Assembly (NCBI RefSeq): GCF_932276165.1
Contig: NC_063988.1
Coordinates: 1,240,001 to 1,304,000 of the forward strand
Direction of reading: 5' to 3'
From: Plutella xylostella
Taxonomy: Eukaryota > Arthropoda > Insecta > Lepidoptera > Plutellidae
Length of the DNA: 64,000 bases
Part shown: piece after piece, positions 58,601 to 64,000 of the stretch
How the letters are laid out: every line of letters begins with the position of its first letter
Position numbering within the stretch: position 1 is the stretch's first letter
Made by a program: the position numbers and the translations under genes
The notes under the pieces: model-generated
Told to the model about the DNA's origin: nothing
The model's database searches: none
Seen by the model: only the letters and a program-made list of their open reading frames with translations

Positions 58601-61488
58601 CTATGCATAACAAGGCATCTTTACTGAATAACCATATGAATTTAATCTTTTGACAGGCTACGCAGCACGAAAAAATACAGAGCGACCGTTCTCCACCAAG
58701 AAAATGATGGGTTTATTGAAGGAAGCTTGTGCAAAAATCACAAAAGAAGACTGGGCAAAGGTAGTGCAAAGAACGAAAAATTTAATAAAGGCTGATTTTG
58801 ATAGGGACATCAATATTGACAATATGATTGATAACGAAATAATTATATACACAGGCGACGATAGTTCAACGGATTATGCTTCTGACGAAAGTGAATAAAT
58901 ATTTATTTATTAATCTGTTTGTTTTAATTCTGCTGCAATACTCATTTCATAAAAAGGTATAACTAGCCAAAAATAGAATAACTAGCCCAAATTTGACCTC
59001 AATAGCAGTGACAGGTAGTTAACCCTTCTCATTGTTTTAGCTCTTACCTGAAATAAACGGGTTATCGATAACAATGCATGCAGGCCAGCCTAACCTTGAC
59101 CATTATGTTGTATTGTAATTTATGCATCTGATAAGAAAAGTTCAGTCAGTCATCTCAAAACGTTAGGTAATGCTACTTCCCAAGGGTGTGACGCGTTCCC
59201 TACTGTTTTACCTACCGTCCCTACTGGCAGGTAATTAAAAGAGGTAGGTAGGTCCAACTAAAGTAATTTATTGATGGCCTACTGCGAGTAAATTATAATT
59301 TTATAAACAGGAAACGTTTTTAATTCAAAACATGTTATACCTACTAATAATGTATATAGAAAATGATAAATAAATGATTAAAAGTATCAATTGTTACTTT
59401 TGTTTAAATTCATCAGACCATTTAGAATCGATTTTCGATTCGAGAATCGGATTTTCAGGTTAACGATTCGTTTTGTCACATCCCTAATGGCGTCACAATG
59501 ACAGCTGTCCAAACGGACTTCTTATATTGTGATGAGTATAGGATAAATTCGTGCGCCGCACGCGACCGGAAATTGCCGAAATCATACGAATGACGCCTCG
59601 GGAATCTCGGGATGCGCGGGCGGTGGCCTTGACCGGTGGCGTGACCTACGAACGATGCACTTGTCATGTCATTGTCGCAGTTTCACCTTTCGCGCGCGAA
59701 TACGTAATTAATTTGTTACTCTAATTACTTATTAACTAAGAAAGTAGTAAATATTTCGTGAGTGTGTATGTGTGTGTGTGAGTGAAAATGAGTGCAAAAT
59801 ACAATATGGACTTCATAAAAAGCAATAGGACATTTCATAATAGACTGGACATAAAATCTGCTGGGCCGCCTCGGCCTTTTCTCATCTTAAAACAGGAGTG
59901 CAAAACAAAAAAATTAACTTATACCTGAATTTCCAAAAGTGAAATGTACAATAAAAAGAAATGGTTATGTGGATGTGAGAGACTAAATGCTTTATTTTGC
60001 TTTCCGTGTGTTGTTTTCGTTTCGGCGGAGAAGCAATTTCGCGTCAAAAAAGGCACGCAGAATGGATTTAAAATATAAATAAGGTAAAATATTCAGTTGT
60101 AATAGGTACCTAATCTATTTTTCTTCCAAAATTTACTAAACCCATAAAGTGCACTACCGGGTATCTGAGGCACCAGCCGCCACTGCAAACTAGGTTCCAG
60201 GGATTCATTGAGAGAACTATTTAAAGAAATTAACATCCTTACAGTTCCATGTCAGTTCATTTTTTCCAATTTAATGTATGTACGAAAGAATATTTCAACT
60301 TTTGATACAATTGGCAGTAATCATGACATTAATACTAGGAACAAGCATAAGCTGGCTTTTCCAGCGATGCGTCTGGCGAAAGTTAATAAATCGTTTTTAG
60401 GGTACTGTATTAGATTTTATAATAAGCTTCCAGCAGAAGTTGCTCAAATGCCAGAGAATAAGTTTAAGTGTTACATTAAAGAGAAACTCAGTAAAAAAGC
60501 TTATTATAGAATTGATGATTACTTAGAGGACGTTAATGCATGGCTGTGATAAGTAGTTAGCTCTGCTCATATTATTATAATAATAATAATTAAGCTTATA
60601 TGTATTGTATACCAACTAGTTTTAAGTCTTTTTTTGAAAAGATTGCTCAGGAGTTTCTTGCCTCCGTTCTTCTCCTTAGACAGAAAGAGCCCCCCCTTAT
60701 CCGAACGGAGAGTAATTTGTAAAAATTGACGTTCATCAGAAAGTTTTATATTTGTACGATGAATAAAAAATTTTGACTTTGACTTTTGACTTTGACAGTA
60801 GATTACTTTACTATATAGTAGGTGACTATATTATAGTAGTATGTACTATGTTTCTCGTAAATAGTGTGTTTTACTAAGTAAGCGCTTATCACTTTTTTTT
60901 TTCTTCTTGTTCTGTATTCCATCAGTGGTCTCTTTTAAATGGCTTATTGATTCTATAATTATATACTTTACTGTGTAATGAATAGCTGTTAGTGACCCGT
61001 AAAAAATAAAAAAAATAAATAAAATAAATCTGCGCGCACTCCTGCATGGCCGTCGCTGCGGCGTCCGACGCTACAGCTATCTGACGCTTTTACTGACCAA
61101 AGTTTTTAGTGGTATCATCATCACGACCCATTACGTCCCCACTGCTGGGGCACGGGTCTCCTTCCAATGAAGGAAGGGTTTAGGCCTAGTCCACCACGCT
61201 GGCCAAGTGCGGGTTGGTGGACACTTGTGGTATACTTACTATGAGATCTTGTAAATATATAAGATCTCTAACTACATACCATACTGCATACCTACATCAA
61301 AACCCTCCCTCTCTTCCAGAACGGACGACAGCGTAGTCCTGGGCTCCATGTGCGGCGGCGCCGAAGTATACTACCAAGAGAACAGCGTGCGGCAGCCGGG
61401 CCCACCAGCTCCTTCCGACGCGCTCGCCGCCGCGCCCAACCGCGCCAAGAGACGGTTGATGAGGGACCTGGCCGTGGTGCTGTTGTAA
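40635..61488 (+). CDS. HPS4: HPS4 homologue, BLOC-3 subunit, twelve exons
   Basis: Joining 40635-40642, 41487-41616, 42949-43053, 43289-43435, 43700-43777, 44131-44225, 44446-44677, 45129-46309, 46635-46720, 47952-48049, 48313-48527 and 61320-61488 gives 2544 bases: 847 residues and a stop. All introns are GT-AG and all phases agree. Residues 1-156 form the first longin-type domain of the HPS4/CCZ1/INTU family (MMIVFVYDTLACTAEE, CVKSLFSQPLAITLQSGKF). Residues 157-265 match the second (LGGIILYNNKIVATQIPPGL). Residues 266-690 are long and polar, probably disordered. Residues 690-847 form the C-terminal domain. In the family, HPS4 pairs with HPS1 as the exchange factor for Rab32/38 and serves lysosome-related organelles such as pigment granules. 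Human HPS4 is about 700 residues; the extra length lies in the linker. Confidence 0.9.
41487..41616 (+). CDS. HPS4: HPS4 exon 2, start of longin domain 1
   Basis: Acceptor ATTGCAG, donor GTGAGT. It encodes the hydrophobic first strand MMIVFVYD and the LYFHPGW segment. GC-rich, in contrast to the introns. Confidence 0.9.
41630..41720 (+). mobile_element. SINE tail type 1 fragment in HPS4 intron 2
   Basis: TATATCAGCTGTCCAACACC and ATGCCAGTGTGTGAAATCCC are diverged matches to the distal body of the SINE at 2947. Confidence 0.6.
42296..42415. mobile_element. 120-bp hairpin MITE with TTA duplication, HPS4 intron 2
   Basis: The element begins GGGTGACTTGCACAACAAAG and its right end reverse-complements to GGGCGTCTTGCACAACAAAG. 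Pairing continues almost to the centre (CTTGCTCTGACATTATACCG). TTA lies on both sides (42293-42295, 42416-42418), the duplication of PIF/Harbinger-type elements. Transcribed with HPS4, it would fold into a long hairpin. Confidence 0.85.
42949..43053 (+). CDS. HPS4: HPS4 exon 3
   Basis: 35 codons, phase 0 at both ends. Encodes VVGAAHCVKSLFSQPLAITL and the following strand of longin domain 1. Confidence 0.9.
43289..43435 (+). CDS. HPS4: HPS4 exon 4
   Basis: 49 codons, phase 0 at both ends; begins AIGSDRNIPDW. Acceptor CCCGCCAG, donor GTACCC. Confidence 0.9.
43700..43777 (+). CDS. HPS4: HPS4 exon 5
   Basis: 26 codons, MLETYLPQLQYGAHCF. The donor is GTCAGT, weaker than the others but keeps phase 0. 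Confidence 0.85.
44131..44225 (+). CDS. HPS4: HPS4 exon 6
   Basis: Encodes EAMQVLEYCRRNRG and LGGIILYNN, the start of the second longin-type domain. This is the clearest match to human HPS4. Splits a Lys codon with exon 7. Confidence 0.92.
44446..44677 (+). CDS. HPS4: HPS4 exon 7
   Basis: Encodes IVATQIPPGL and the LLAVYVGTK strand, then a polar helix. Ends phase 0 at GTAATT. Confidence 0.92.
44829..45099 (+). mobile_element. Complete SINE, tail type 2, in HPS4 intron 7
   Basis: 271 bp flanked by perfect 11-bp duplications TGCTTACTAAA (44818-44828 and 45100-45110). Head and core are the same as the SINE at 2947 (GGCGTAGTGG, GGTTCGATTCC, CAGATATTTG twice). After TCTTGGATGT the body changes to GGCAATAGGCCCGCC, GCGAAAAGTGGGTGCAGCAA and GTACATTAGTACAAGGCGTG, ending in a T run. 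It ends 29 bp from the exon 8 acceptor and its T run may merge with the polypyrimidine tract. Confidence 0.92.
45129..46309 (+). CDS. HPS4: HPS4 exon 8, long polar linker
   Basis: 394 codons, rich in Lys, Glu, Ser, Pro and Thr, with no recognised domain; likely disordered (KSPKTEDDNTPTSPERMQKS, SESSDSQIGSDSEG). Clusters of Ser-Pro and acidic-Ser sites suggest phosphorylation. More AT-rich than the domain exons. Confidence 0.88.
46353..46467 (+). mobile_element. 5'-truncated SINE, tail type 2, HPS4 intron 8
   Basis: CATTGGGACTAACATAACAC and GCGAAAAGTGGGTGCAGCAA match the SINE at 44829. TTCTTACACCAT flanks both sides (about 46341-46352 and 46468-46479), a 12-bp target duplication. Confidence 0.85.
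46635..46720 (+). CDS. HPS4: HPS4 exon 9
   Basis: 29 codons of acidic sequence (EDDEDSDVDLDLLPEY). Phase 2 in, phase 1 out. Confidence 0.85.
47219..47294 (-). repeat. Dispersed repeat 'AGCGAAAAGCGG' copy 4, HPS4 intron 9
   Basis: CACCCGCTTTTCGCTGTAAA and TACTCACGTGATAGGTCGCG are the reverse complement of copies 1 and 3. A GC-rich stretch at 47395-47455 (CCGGGACCCACGGCTTAACG) is probably another repeat. Confidence 0.6.
47952..48049 (+). CDS. HPS4: HPS4 exon 10
   Basis: Encodes KTALFVCGLQNMALLVLVE, a hydrophobic strand pair opening the C-terminal domain. Phase 1 in, phase 0 out. Confidence 0.9.
48313..48527 (+). CDS. HPS4: HPS4 exon 11
   Basis: Begins WETSLNALGPIEHSCMAVAA. Very GC-rich. Donor GTACGG. 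Its continuation is 12.8 kb downstream. Confidence 0.9.
48695..48998 (+). repeat. tRNA-like dispersed repeat at the start of intron 11
   Basis: Starts GTGGTAGCTCAGTTGGGTAA, GCGCCCGCTTCTCTCGCAAG (tRNA-like) and continues CTTACGGTGAAGGAAAACAT, CGTGAGGAAACCTGCATAT, a phrase widespread in moth and butterfly genomes. No ORF belongs to it. Confidence 0.6.
49003..49290 (+). pseudogene. LINE 1 endonuclease, first piece
   Basis: Encodes part of an APE endonuclease with LIVGDFNMSNIQW, the conserved GDFN site. It runs open into the SINE. Confidence 0.85.
49291..49554 (+). mobile_element. tRNA-headed SINE, tail type 1, inside LINE 1
   Basis: Near-identical to the SINE at 2947, with B box GGTTCGATTCC and distal GTGTGTGAGATGTCCCCACA. 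TAATGA on both sides (49285-49290, 49555-49560) is a short possible duplication. Keeping one copy preserves the LINE frame. Confidence 0.88.
49649..49789. mobile_element. 141-bp hairpin MITE with TTA duplication inside LINE 1
   Basis: Left end GCCCCTGTTCCACAATGTCT; the right end reverse-complements to GGCCTTGTTCCACAATGTCT, with arms over 60 bp. TTA lies at 49646-49648 and 49790-49792. PIF/Harbinger-type. The LINE frame is open across the site with one TTA. Confidence 0.92.
49790..50065 (+). pseudogene. LINE 1 endonuclease, later piece
   Basis: Continues the frame through VFCNDTVSVTN and SPLVPLDPHHNAI (the region before the terminal endonuclease His). It stops inside the palindrome at 50063-50065. 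Confidence 0.85.
50035..50076. repeat. 42-bp perfect palindrome in LINE 1
   Basis: TGATACATTTATTAGGTACAT at 50035-50055 is followed directly by its exact reverse complement, with no spacer. The LINE frame changes here: the endonuclease frame stops and the RT frame continues through VPNKCISSD. Confidence 0.9.
50076..52037 (+). pseudogene. LINE 1 reverse transcriptase
   Basis: About 650 open codons to the stop at 52035-52037. The RT shows KSAGPDFIPPLML, VIYTDYSKAFDRIDH, VPQGSLLGPLLFVIFISD and VSFADDMKIF with the catalytic Asp pair. Thumb and C-terminal region (IERLEKVQRKFMRHL) complete it. No internal stop, so decay has been slight. Confidence 0.9.
52190..53500 (+). pseudogene. LINE 2 endonuclease
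   Basis: Shows HQNIQSLSSKLLEIELF, CITEHWLDE, VCTYRPPTGDF, VIVCGDFNVDLLGD, LDNIFCN and LRSDHSGQTI, a complete APE domain, then the linker up to the transposon insertion after codon KFRY. Confidence 0.92.
53501..54967. mobile_element. 1.47-kb TA-flanked mariner-like element, non-autonomous
   Basis: Left end CAGGGTGTTAACTTAATTGC; the right end reverse-complements to CAGGGTGTTAACTAGAATGC. The inverted repeats run about 37 bp with 4-5 mismatches (inner part GAGCGGGAAATGG). TA lies on both sides (53499-53500, 54968-54969). One TA restores the LINE 2 frame, while a 4-base TATA duplication would not. No transposase ORF, so it needs help in trans. It carries a small MITE (54331-54461). Confidence 0.88.
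54331..54461. mobile_element. Small MITE nested in the TA-flanked element
   Basis: AGCTGCATACAGACCGGCCA and CAAACGAACGCC pair with the right side, whose reverse complement reads AGATGCGTACAGACCGGCCC and AACGAACGCC. TTA flanks (54328-54330, 54462-54464) are plausible but the edges are soft. Confidence 0.7.
54970..56151 (+). pseudogene. LINE 2 reverse transcriptase
   Basis: RT with ANFRPVSVLPVLSKIFERII, VFCDLSKAFDCVDH, IGVPQGSILGPFLFLIYIND and VLFADDTSLLF, then KFLG-like FLGMTIDSKLQWG and the thumb. Open up to the hAT-type insertion, where it runs into CAGTGGCGG. Confidence 0.92.
57308..58898 (+). CDS. DD82E transposase, two exons (57308-58394, 58657-58898)
   Basis: 442 residues. Start at ATG 57308 (MSKRGRTIQSQSRELIV); an upstream in-frame ATG at 57242 is less likely. 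Residues 12-65 and 90-145 look like two helix-turn-helix units for binding the ends. The DDE domain shows VVFIDETWLNSNH (Asp181), SIIIMDNAPYHS (Asp272) and QYNAIELIW (Glu355); 90 and 82 residues separate the three. The intron 58395-58656 (GTTAGT ... TTTTGACAG) splits a Gly codon just after IWAQVKG. The second exon adds a Lys-rich helix (YAARKNTERPFSTKKMM) and an acidic tail. AATAAA overlaps the stop region. No stop or frameshift seen, so it may be functional. Confidence 0.88.
58395..58656 (+). other. Intron of the DD82E transposase
   Basis: Donor GTTAGT, acceptor TTTTGACAG. The last exon-1 base G and the first exon-2 bases GC form one Gly codon. Without splicing the protein would stop one codon after exon 1 and lose its C-terminus. 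Confidence 0.85.
60194..60549 (+). pseudogene. LINE 2 C-terminal region
   Basis: Continues the frame from 56151: SLRELFKEINILTVP, then HDINTRNKHKLAFP, IRFYNKLPAEV and KAYYRIDDYLEDVNAW before the stop, the standard end of this LINE group. Confidence 0.92.
60797..61030. other. Intron 11 tail, A-rich stretch
   Basis: Nothing coding. Ends in an A-rich AAATAAAATAAA run (60990-61030) just before the exon 11 echo. Confidence 0.5.
61036..61087 (+). pseudogene. Decayed partial copy of HPS4 exon 11
   Basis: GCACTCCTGCATGGCCGTCG, CTGCGGCGTCCGACG and CTACAGCTATCTGACGCT align with exon 11 (48348-48406) apart from a 7-base deletion and four base changes. All four changes are at third positions and leave the amino acid the same. 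No splice sites flank it. It lies 233 bp before exon 12 and follows an A-rich run. Confidence 0.8.
61112..61225 (-). repeat. Dispersed repeat, GTCCCCACTGCTGGGG type
   Basis: ATCATCATCACGACCCATTA, CGTCCCCACTGCTGGGGC and GAAGGAAGGGTTTAGGCC match the copy at 6652-6800. Confidence 0.7.
61320..61488 (+). CDS. HPS4: HPS4 exon 12 (stop codon)
   Basis: Acceptor CTCTCTTCCAG. Encodes VVLGSMCGGAEVYYQEN and ends RAKRRLMRDLAVVLL-stop. Human HPS4 also ends in a basic helix and a Leu-rich tip. Confidence 0.9.
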
Positions 61489-62108
61489 ACTGGATCTGGT
61501 TGTAGGAGTTATAGGAGTGGGTTTTGGATGTCGTTTAGCCATAGAAGTCGAGAGACCGCTGTGGTGCTCTTAGAAACTGTATCTAGGAGGAATAAGTGTG
61601 GGTTATCGTTGGATGTTTTTAATCATAGAGGTTCAGAGACAGACCGCTAGTGGTGTTAATACAACAGAAATAAGTGTAGGTTTTGGTTGGATGTCCTTTA
61701 GGCATAGAAGTCTCTCGACAGATCGTTGGGTGCTGTTGCAATCTGGATCTATTTGTGTAGAATAAGAGCGCATTTTCAATGCTCGATATCCTATGGAAAT
61801 AGGAGTGAATAACCCGCCTATGGTGGTTTTCAATTTGTACCCATGGTGGTATCAATGGACAGTAGTCGAGTCTTCAAACTAGTTTTGAGGAGCTTGGCTG
61901 TAACTGGTGTGTACTAGATAGTTCTGTGAGCAGTTAGCCAACAGACAAGAGATATCCGACACCTGATAGTTAATCTGTAGATATTTTGACTATTTTTGAG
62001 TTGGAAAATTCATCGAGAATGTAAGTAACAGAAGTAGTAGGAAAAATATTAGTTTAAATTGCTGATTCATGTTACATGAATGAGTCTCAGTTTGTGTTTG
62101 AAGTGTAA
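61489..62108 (+). other. HPS4 3' UTR (start) or 3' flank
   Basis: Follows the stop codon directly. It holds a loosely repeated phrase (GGATGTCGTTTAGCCATAGA at 61527, GGATGTTTTTAATCATAGAG at 61612, GGATGTCCTTTAGGCATAGA at 61690), about 80 bp apart, a decayed tandem array. No convincing poly(A) signal nearby. Confidence 0.5.
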
Positions 62109-62419
62109 AGCTGGGTCTACGCTAGACGAACCGAGCACGAGCGGAGCACGAGCCGAACACAATTCGTATAGTGTGGACCGACCTACAAGTCTCGAACGAG
62201 CGCGCTGCGAACATTTCGTTCGTGCTCGGCTGCGTTCCGCCTGTTATCGGTTTTTTGACGAACACAAAGGGTTTTGCTTCGCGCTCGCAGTGCTGCGACT
62301 GCGATCGAAGACAGTGATCGTTGTAGGTTCGTTGTACTTGTACGTCCACACTTGAAACCGTGAACGACGAAACCGGAATGGCTCCGCTCGTGCTCTGTTC
62401 GTCTAGCGTAGACCCAGCT
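62109..62419. mobile_element. 311-bp MITE with TAA duplication
   Basis: AGCTGGGTCTACGCTAGACG at the left and the same sequence reverse-complemented at the right; the repeats run about 39 bp with one mismatch. TAA lies at 62106-62108 and 62420-62422. GC-rich interior without ORF. PIF/Harbinger-type by its 3-bp T-A-A target. Confidence 0.9.
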
Positions 62420-62422
62420 TAA

Positions 62423-64000
62423 GGATATGTCCTGAAAAGCTCACATCAGTCGCTAAATACTTTATTACCAAAACATTTTTATATGAGTAGAACGAAAGAG
62501 GTTCTAGGGCCCACTACATATCCATGGTAAGTGGGAATTGTCTTGGCCTTAGACAGTTGTCCCACCGACTAGATAAGCGAGTAGAGCTAGACCAACTGGG
62601 TGGGACAATTGCCTTAGGTCTTACTAACTGCAATTTTGAAAGAACTGTACCCGTATCATGAAAATTCGAGCTAACGAATAGAATCGAATGCGAGTGCGAC
62701 TATTGTCAACTTGACAGCATTTTCAAACACTTTTTACCTTTCGAATGAGTTTCGAAAAGAATGACCACAGAGTACATAATATTATTCTGACAATGACCTA
62801 TGGAATGATAGCTGTCAAACTTTCGCAAATCTGTACACCGCAATACACCGCCATTTTGTTGTTGACAGGTTGACAGCACTTTCGAATAGACTATCGAATA
62901 GAATGTGCTGCGTTTTTTCCGGATAGCTCTACTGGCTCAGAATGGTTGCAGTCCCCTAGATTATAAGCAAGTAACCTTAGAGAATCAAAACAGCCAAATG
63001 CATTAGACAGTAGCCTAAATGGAATTATGTTTTTGTTACAATGGTAATAATTAATATTTACTTTAGATGTATTTTTGACAAGTCATTTAATCTTTATTTT
63101 TTTGCAATGTTATTATTAATTGACATTAAATCGGGATATTTAAGTGCAATCATTTATATTTAAATAAGTAAAATTAGTACATTGGATAATTAGTCCGATG
63201 AGGTAAAATAATATACTGCATGTATTGAAAAATGCAAACATTTTGTTATGTTTATGTATGAGGTGTACTAGTTACTAGACAAGACAAATGGGCATTGGAA
63301 CTTGTAAAATGGAAGGACACCAGCGACTTTAATTTTAACCGTAAGCGTAGTAAATTCTCTTCCATACAAAATTATTTGCCAATATTCTACTTTGATGTGA
63401 AGCTCACACACTCTTGCCATTATAGACTAAGCTTATCTTGCCAATTTAGTAGTAAACAAGCTTTTATGGAGCTAAAAATTCAAAACCTTGCCAGTAGATA
63501 ATACTTTTTGTTTTCGTAAGTTTTATTTTGAGACAGTTTTTTCATAGCTTTATATTAAATTACCAACATTCCATTTTTAAAAGCAAATGTTTTGTTTATG
63601 CAGTTTACATTCCTGTTTTGAAAACATATTTTATACTGTAGTTATCGTGTTAATTCAGTATTATACATTGTTTTAACTCTACATATCTGTTTTTTTTGTA
63701 TTCGAAGCTCGTCCAAATGAAATTGTATCTTCTAAAAGATTTATTTATATTTTCAATGTATAATTTTAGGATGTTACACATCATTGTTTAATATGGCTTT
63801 ATTTTATGAAGTTAAATATCAAAGGACTGGAGAAATTAGAGTGCCATTGACATTGGTTATGATATCTATAAACATAATAATTATCTATTTATACATAACA
63901 TAGTCGTTACTAATTTTAATAAAACCCAATATAGTGAATAAATACTGGTGATTTTAATATGAACTCCCATAATTTGTTAATTAAACCCATAACTGATATG
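62423..64000. other. 3' flank, no gene seen
   Basis: AT-rich. AATAAA-type signals at 63918 and 63939 could end a long HPS4 transcript but are unproven. The frame at 63295-63501 has no motif. Confidence 0.45.

Larger units (their letters stand above)
56546..59538 (+). mobile_element. DD82E transposon (IS630/Tc1-related), likely autonomous
   Basis: Inverted repeats of 34 bp (56546-56579 and 59505-59538; CACTCATCACAATATAAGAA versus TACTCATCACAATATAAGAA, then identical to GGACAG) differ at one base. TA lies on both sides (56544-56545, 59539-59540). Inside is one apparently intact two-exon transposase. DD82E transposons related to IS630 have, as I recall, been named Sailor; I cannot check the terminal repeat against that group. 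Boundaries rest on repeats and TA only. Confidence 0.72.
56152..60185. mobile_element. hAT-type element with 8-bp duplication, carrying a second transposon
   Basis: Ends CAGTGGCGGCTG (left) and CAGCCGCCACTG (right) are a perfect 12-bp inverted repeat of the hAT CAG-N-G type. CAAACTAG lies on both sides (56144-56151, 60186-60193), the 8-bp duplication of hAT elements. One copy keeps the LINE 2 frame open. It has no hAT transposase. Without the inner element (56546-59538) it is about 1.04 kb, so it was a non-autonomous hAT. Confidence 0.88.
52111..60796 (+). mobile_element. LINE 2 (CR1/Jockey group), split twice, HPS4 intron 11
   Basis: Three collinear coding pieces (about 52190-53500, 54970-56151, 60194-60549) form one endonuclease-RT ORF. 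They are separated by a TA-flanked element (53501-54967) and an 8-bp-flanked element (56152-60185). The 3' end has tandem TTTGAC units (60771-60796), a tail type common in lepidopteran CR1-like LINEs. The exact 5' end is unclear, and no ATG is in frame at the start of the ORF. Confidence 0.9.

Noticed and set aside
56824..59484. Alternative ends of the DD82E element (GTGCTGTACC ... CATCCC next to TA)
   Set aside because: The two ends agree only weakly, with many mismatches, while the pair at 56546 and 59538 agrees at 33 of 34 bases and also has TA flanks.

Overview
This is nuclear, AT-rich, repeat-crowded animal DNA, most likely from a moth or butterfly (Lepidoptera). The reasons are the lepidopteran style of repeats (tRNA-headed SINEs, RTE elements with TGA-repeat tails, many short foldback elements with TTA/TAA target duplications), spliced genes with GT-AG introns, and no bacterial-type operons. 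The species cannot be named from the sequence.

Only one host gene is clear. It is a twelve-exon homologue of HPS4, the BLOC-3 subunit, on the plus strand (start codon 40635, stop 61488; 847 codons before the stop, all splice phases consistent). The left 34 kb is mostly intergenic. It holds old LINE/RTE fragments, SINEs, foldback elements, a BEL/Pao LTR retrotransposon on the minus strand (15679-24181, 5-bp GTATA duplication) split by a truncated LINE, and a nearly complete RTE element (25233-28394) whose 5' end plus host flank is tandemly duplicated (678-bp unit). A CpG-rich promoter-like patch with a possible minus-strand first exon lies near 31.6-32.0 kb.

A full-length I-group LINE (34801-40192, minus) with two intact overlapping ORFs, a poly(A) tail and a 12-bp target duplication sits about 440 bp upstream of the HPS4 start codon. 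HPS4 introns carry further SINEs and a foldback element. Its last intron (12.8 kb) is a stack of nested transposons. LINE 1 is interrupted by a SINE and a TTA-flanked MITE. LINE 2 is interrupted by a TA-flanked mariner-like element (itself hit by a small MITE) and by a hAT-type element with an 8-bp duplication. Inside the hAT element lies a 3-kb element with 34-bp inverted repeats, TA duplications and an apparently intact, intron-containing DDE transposase with 82 residues between its second Asp and its Glu (DD82E). At four of these interruptions, taking out the insert and one duplication copy leaves the host LINE frame open, so the order of events can be read.

The most unusual items are the DD82E element, the four frame-verified insertions, a decayed echo of HPS4 exon 11 inside intron 11 whose base substitutions are all synonymous, SINEs that share a head but carry different tails, and a 42-bp perfect palindrome inside LINE 1.
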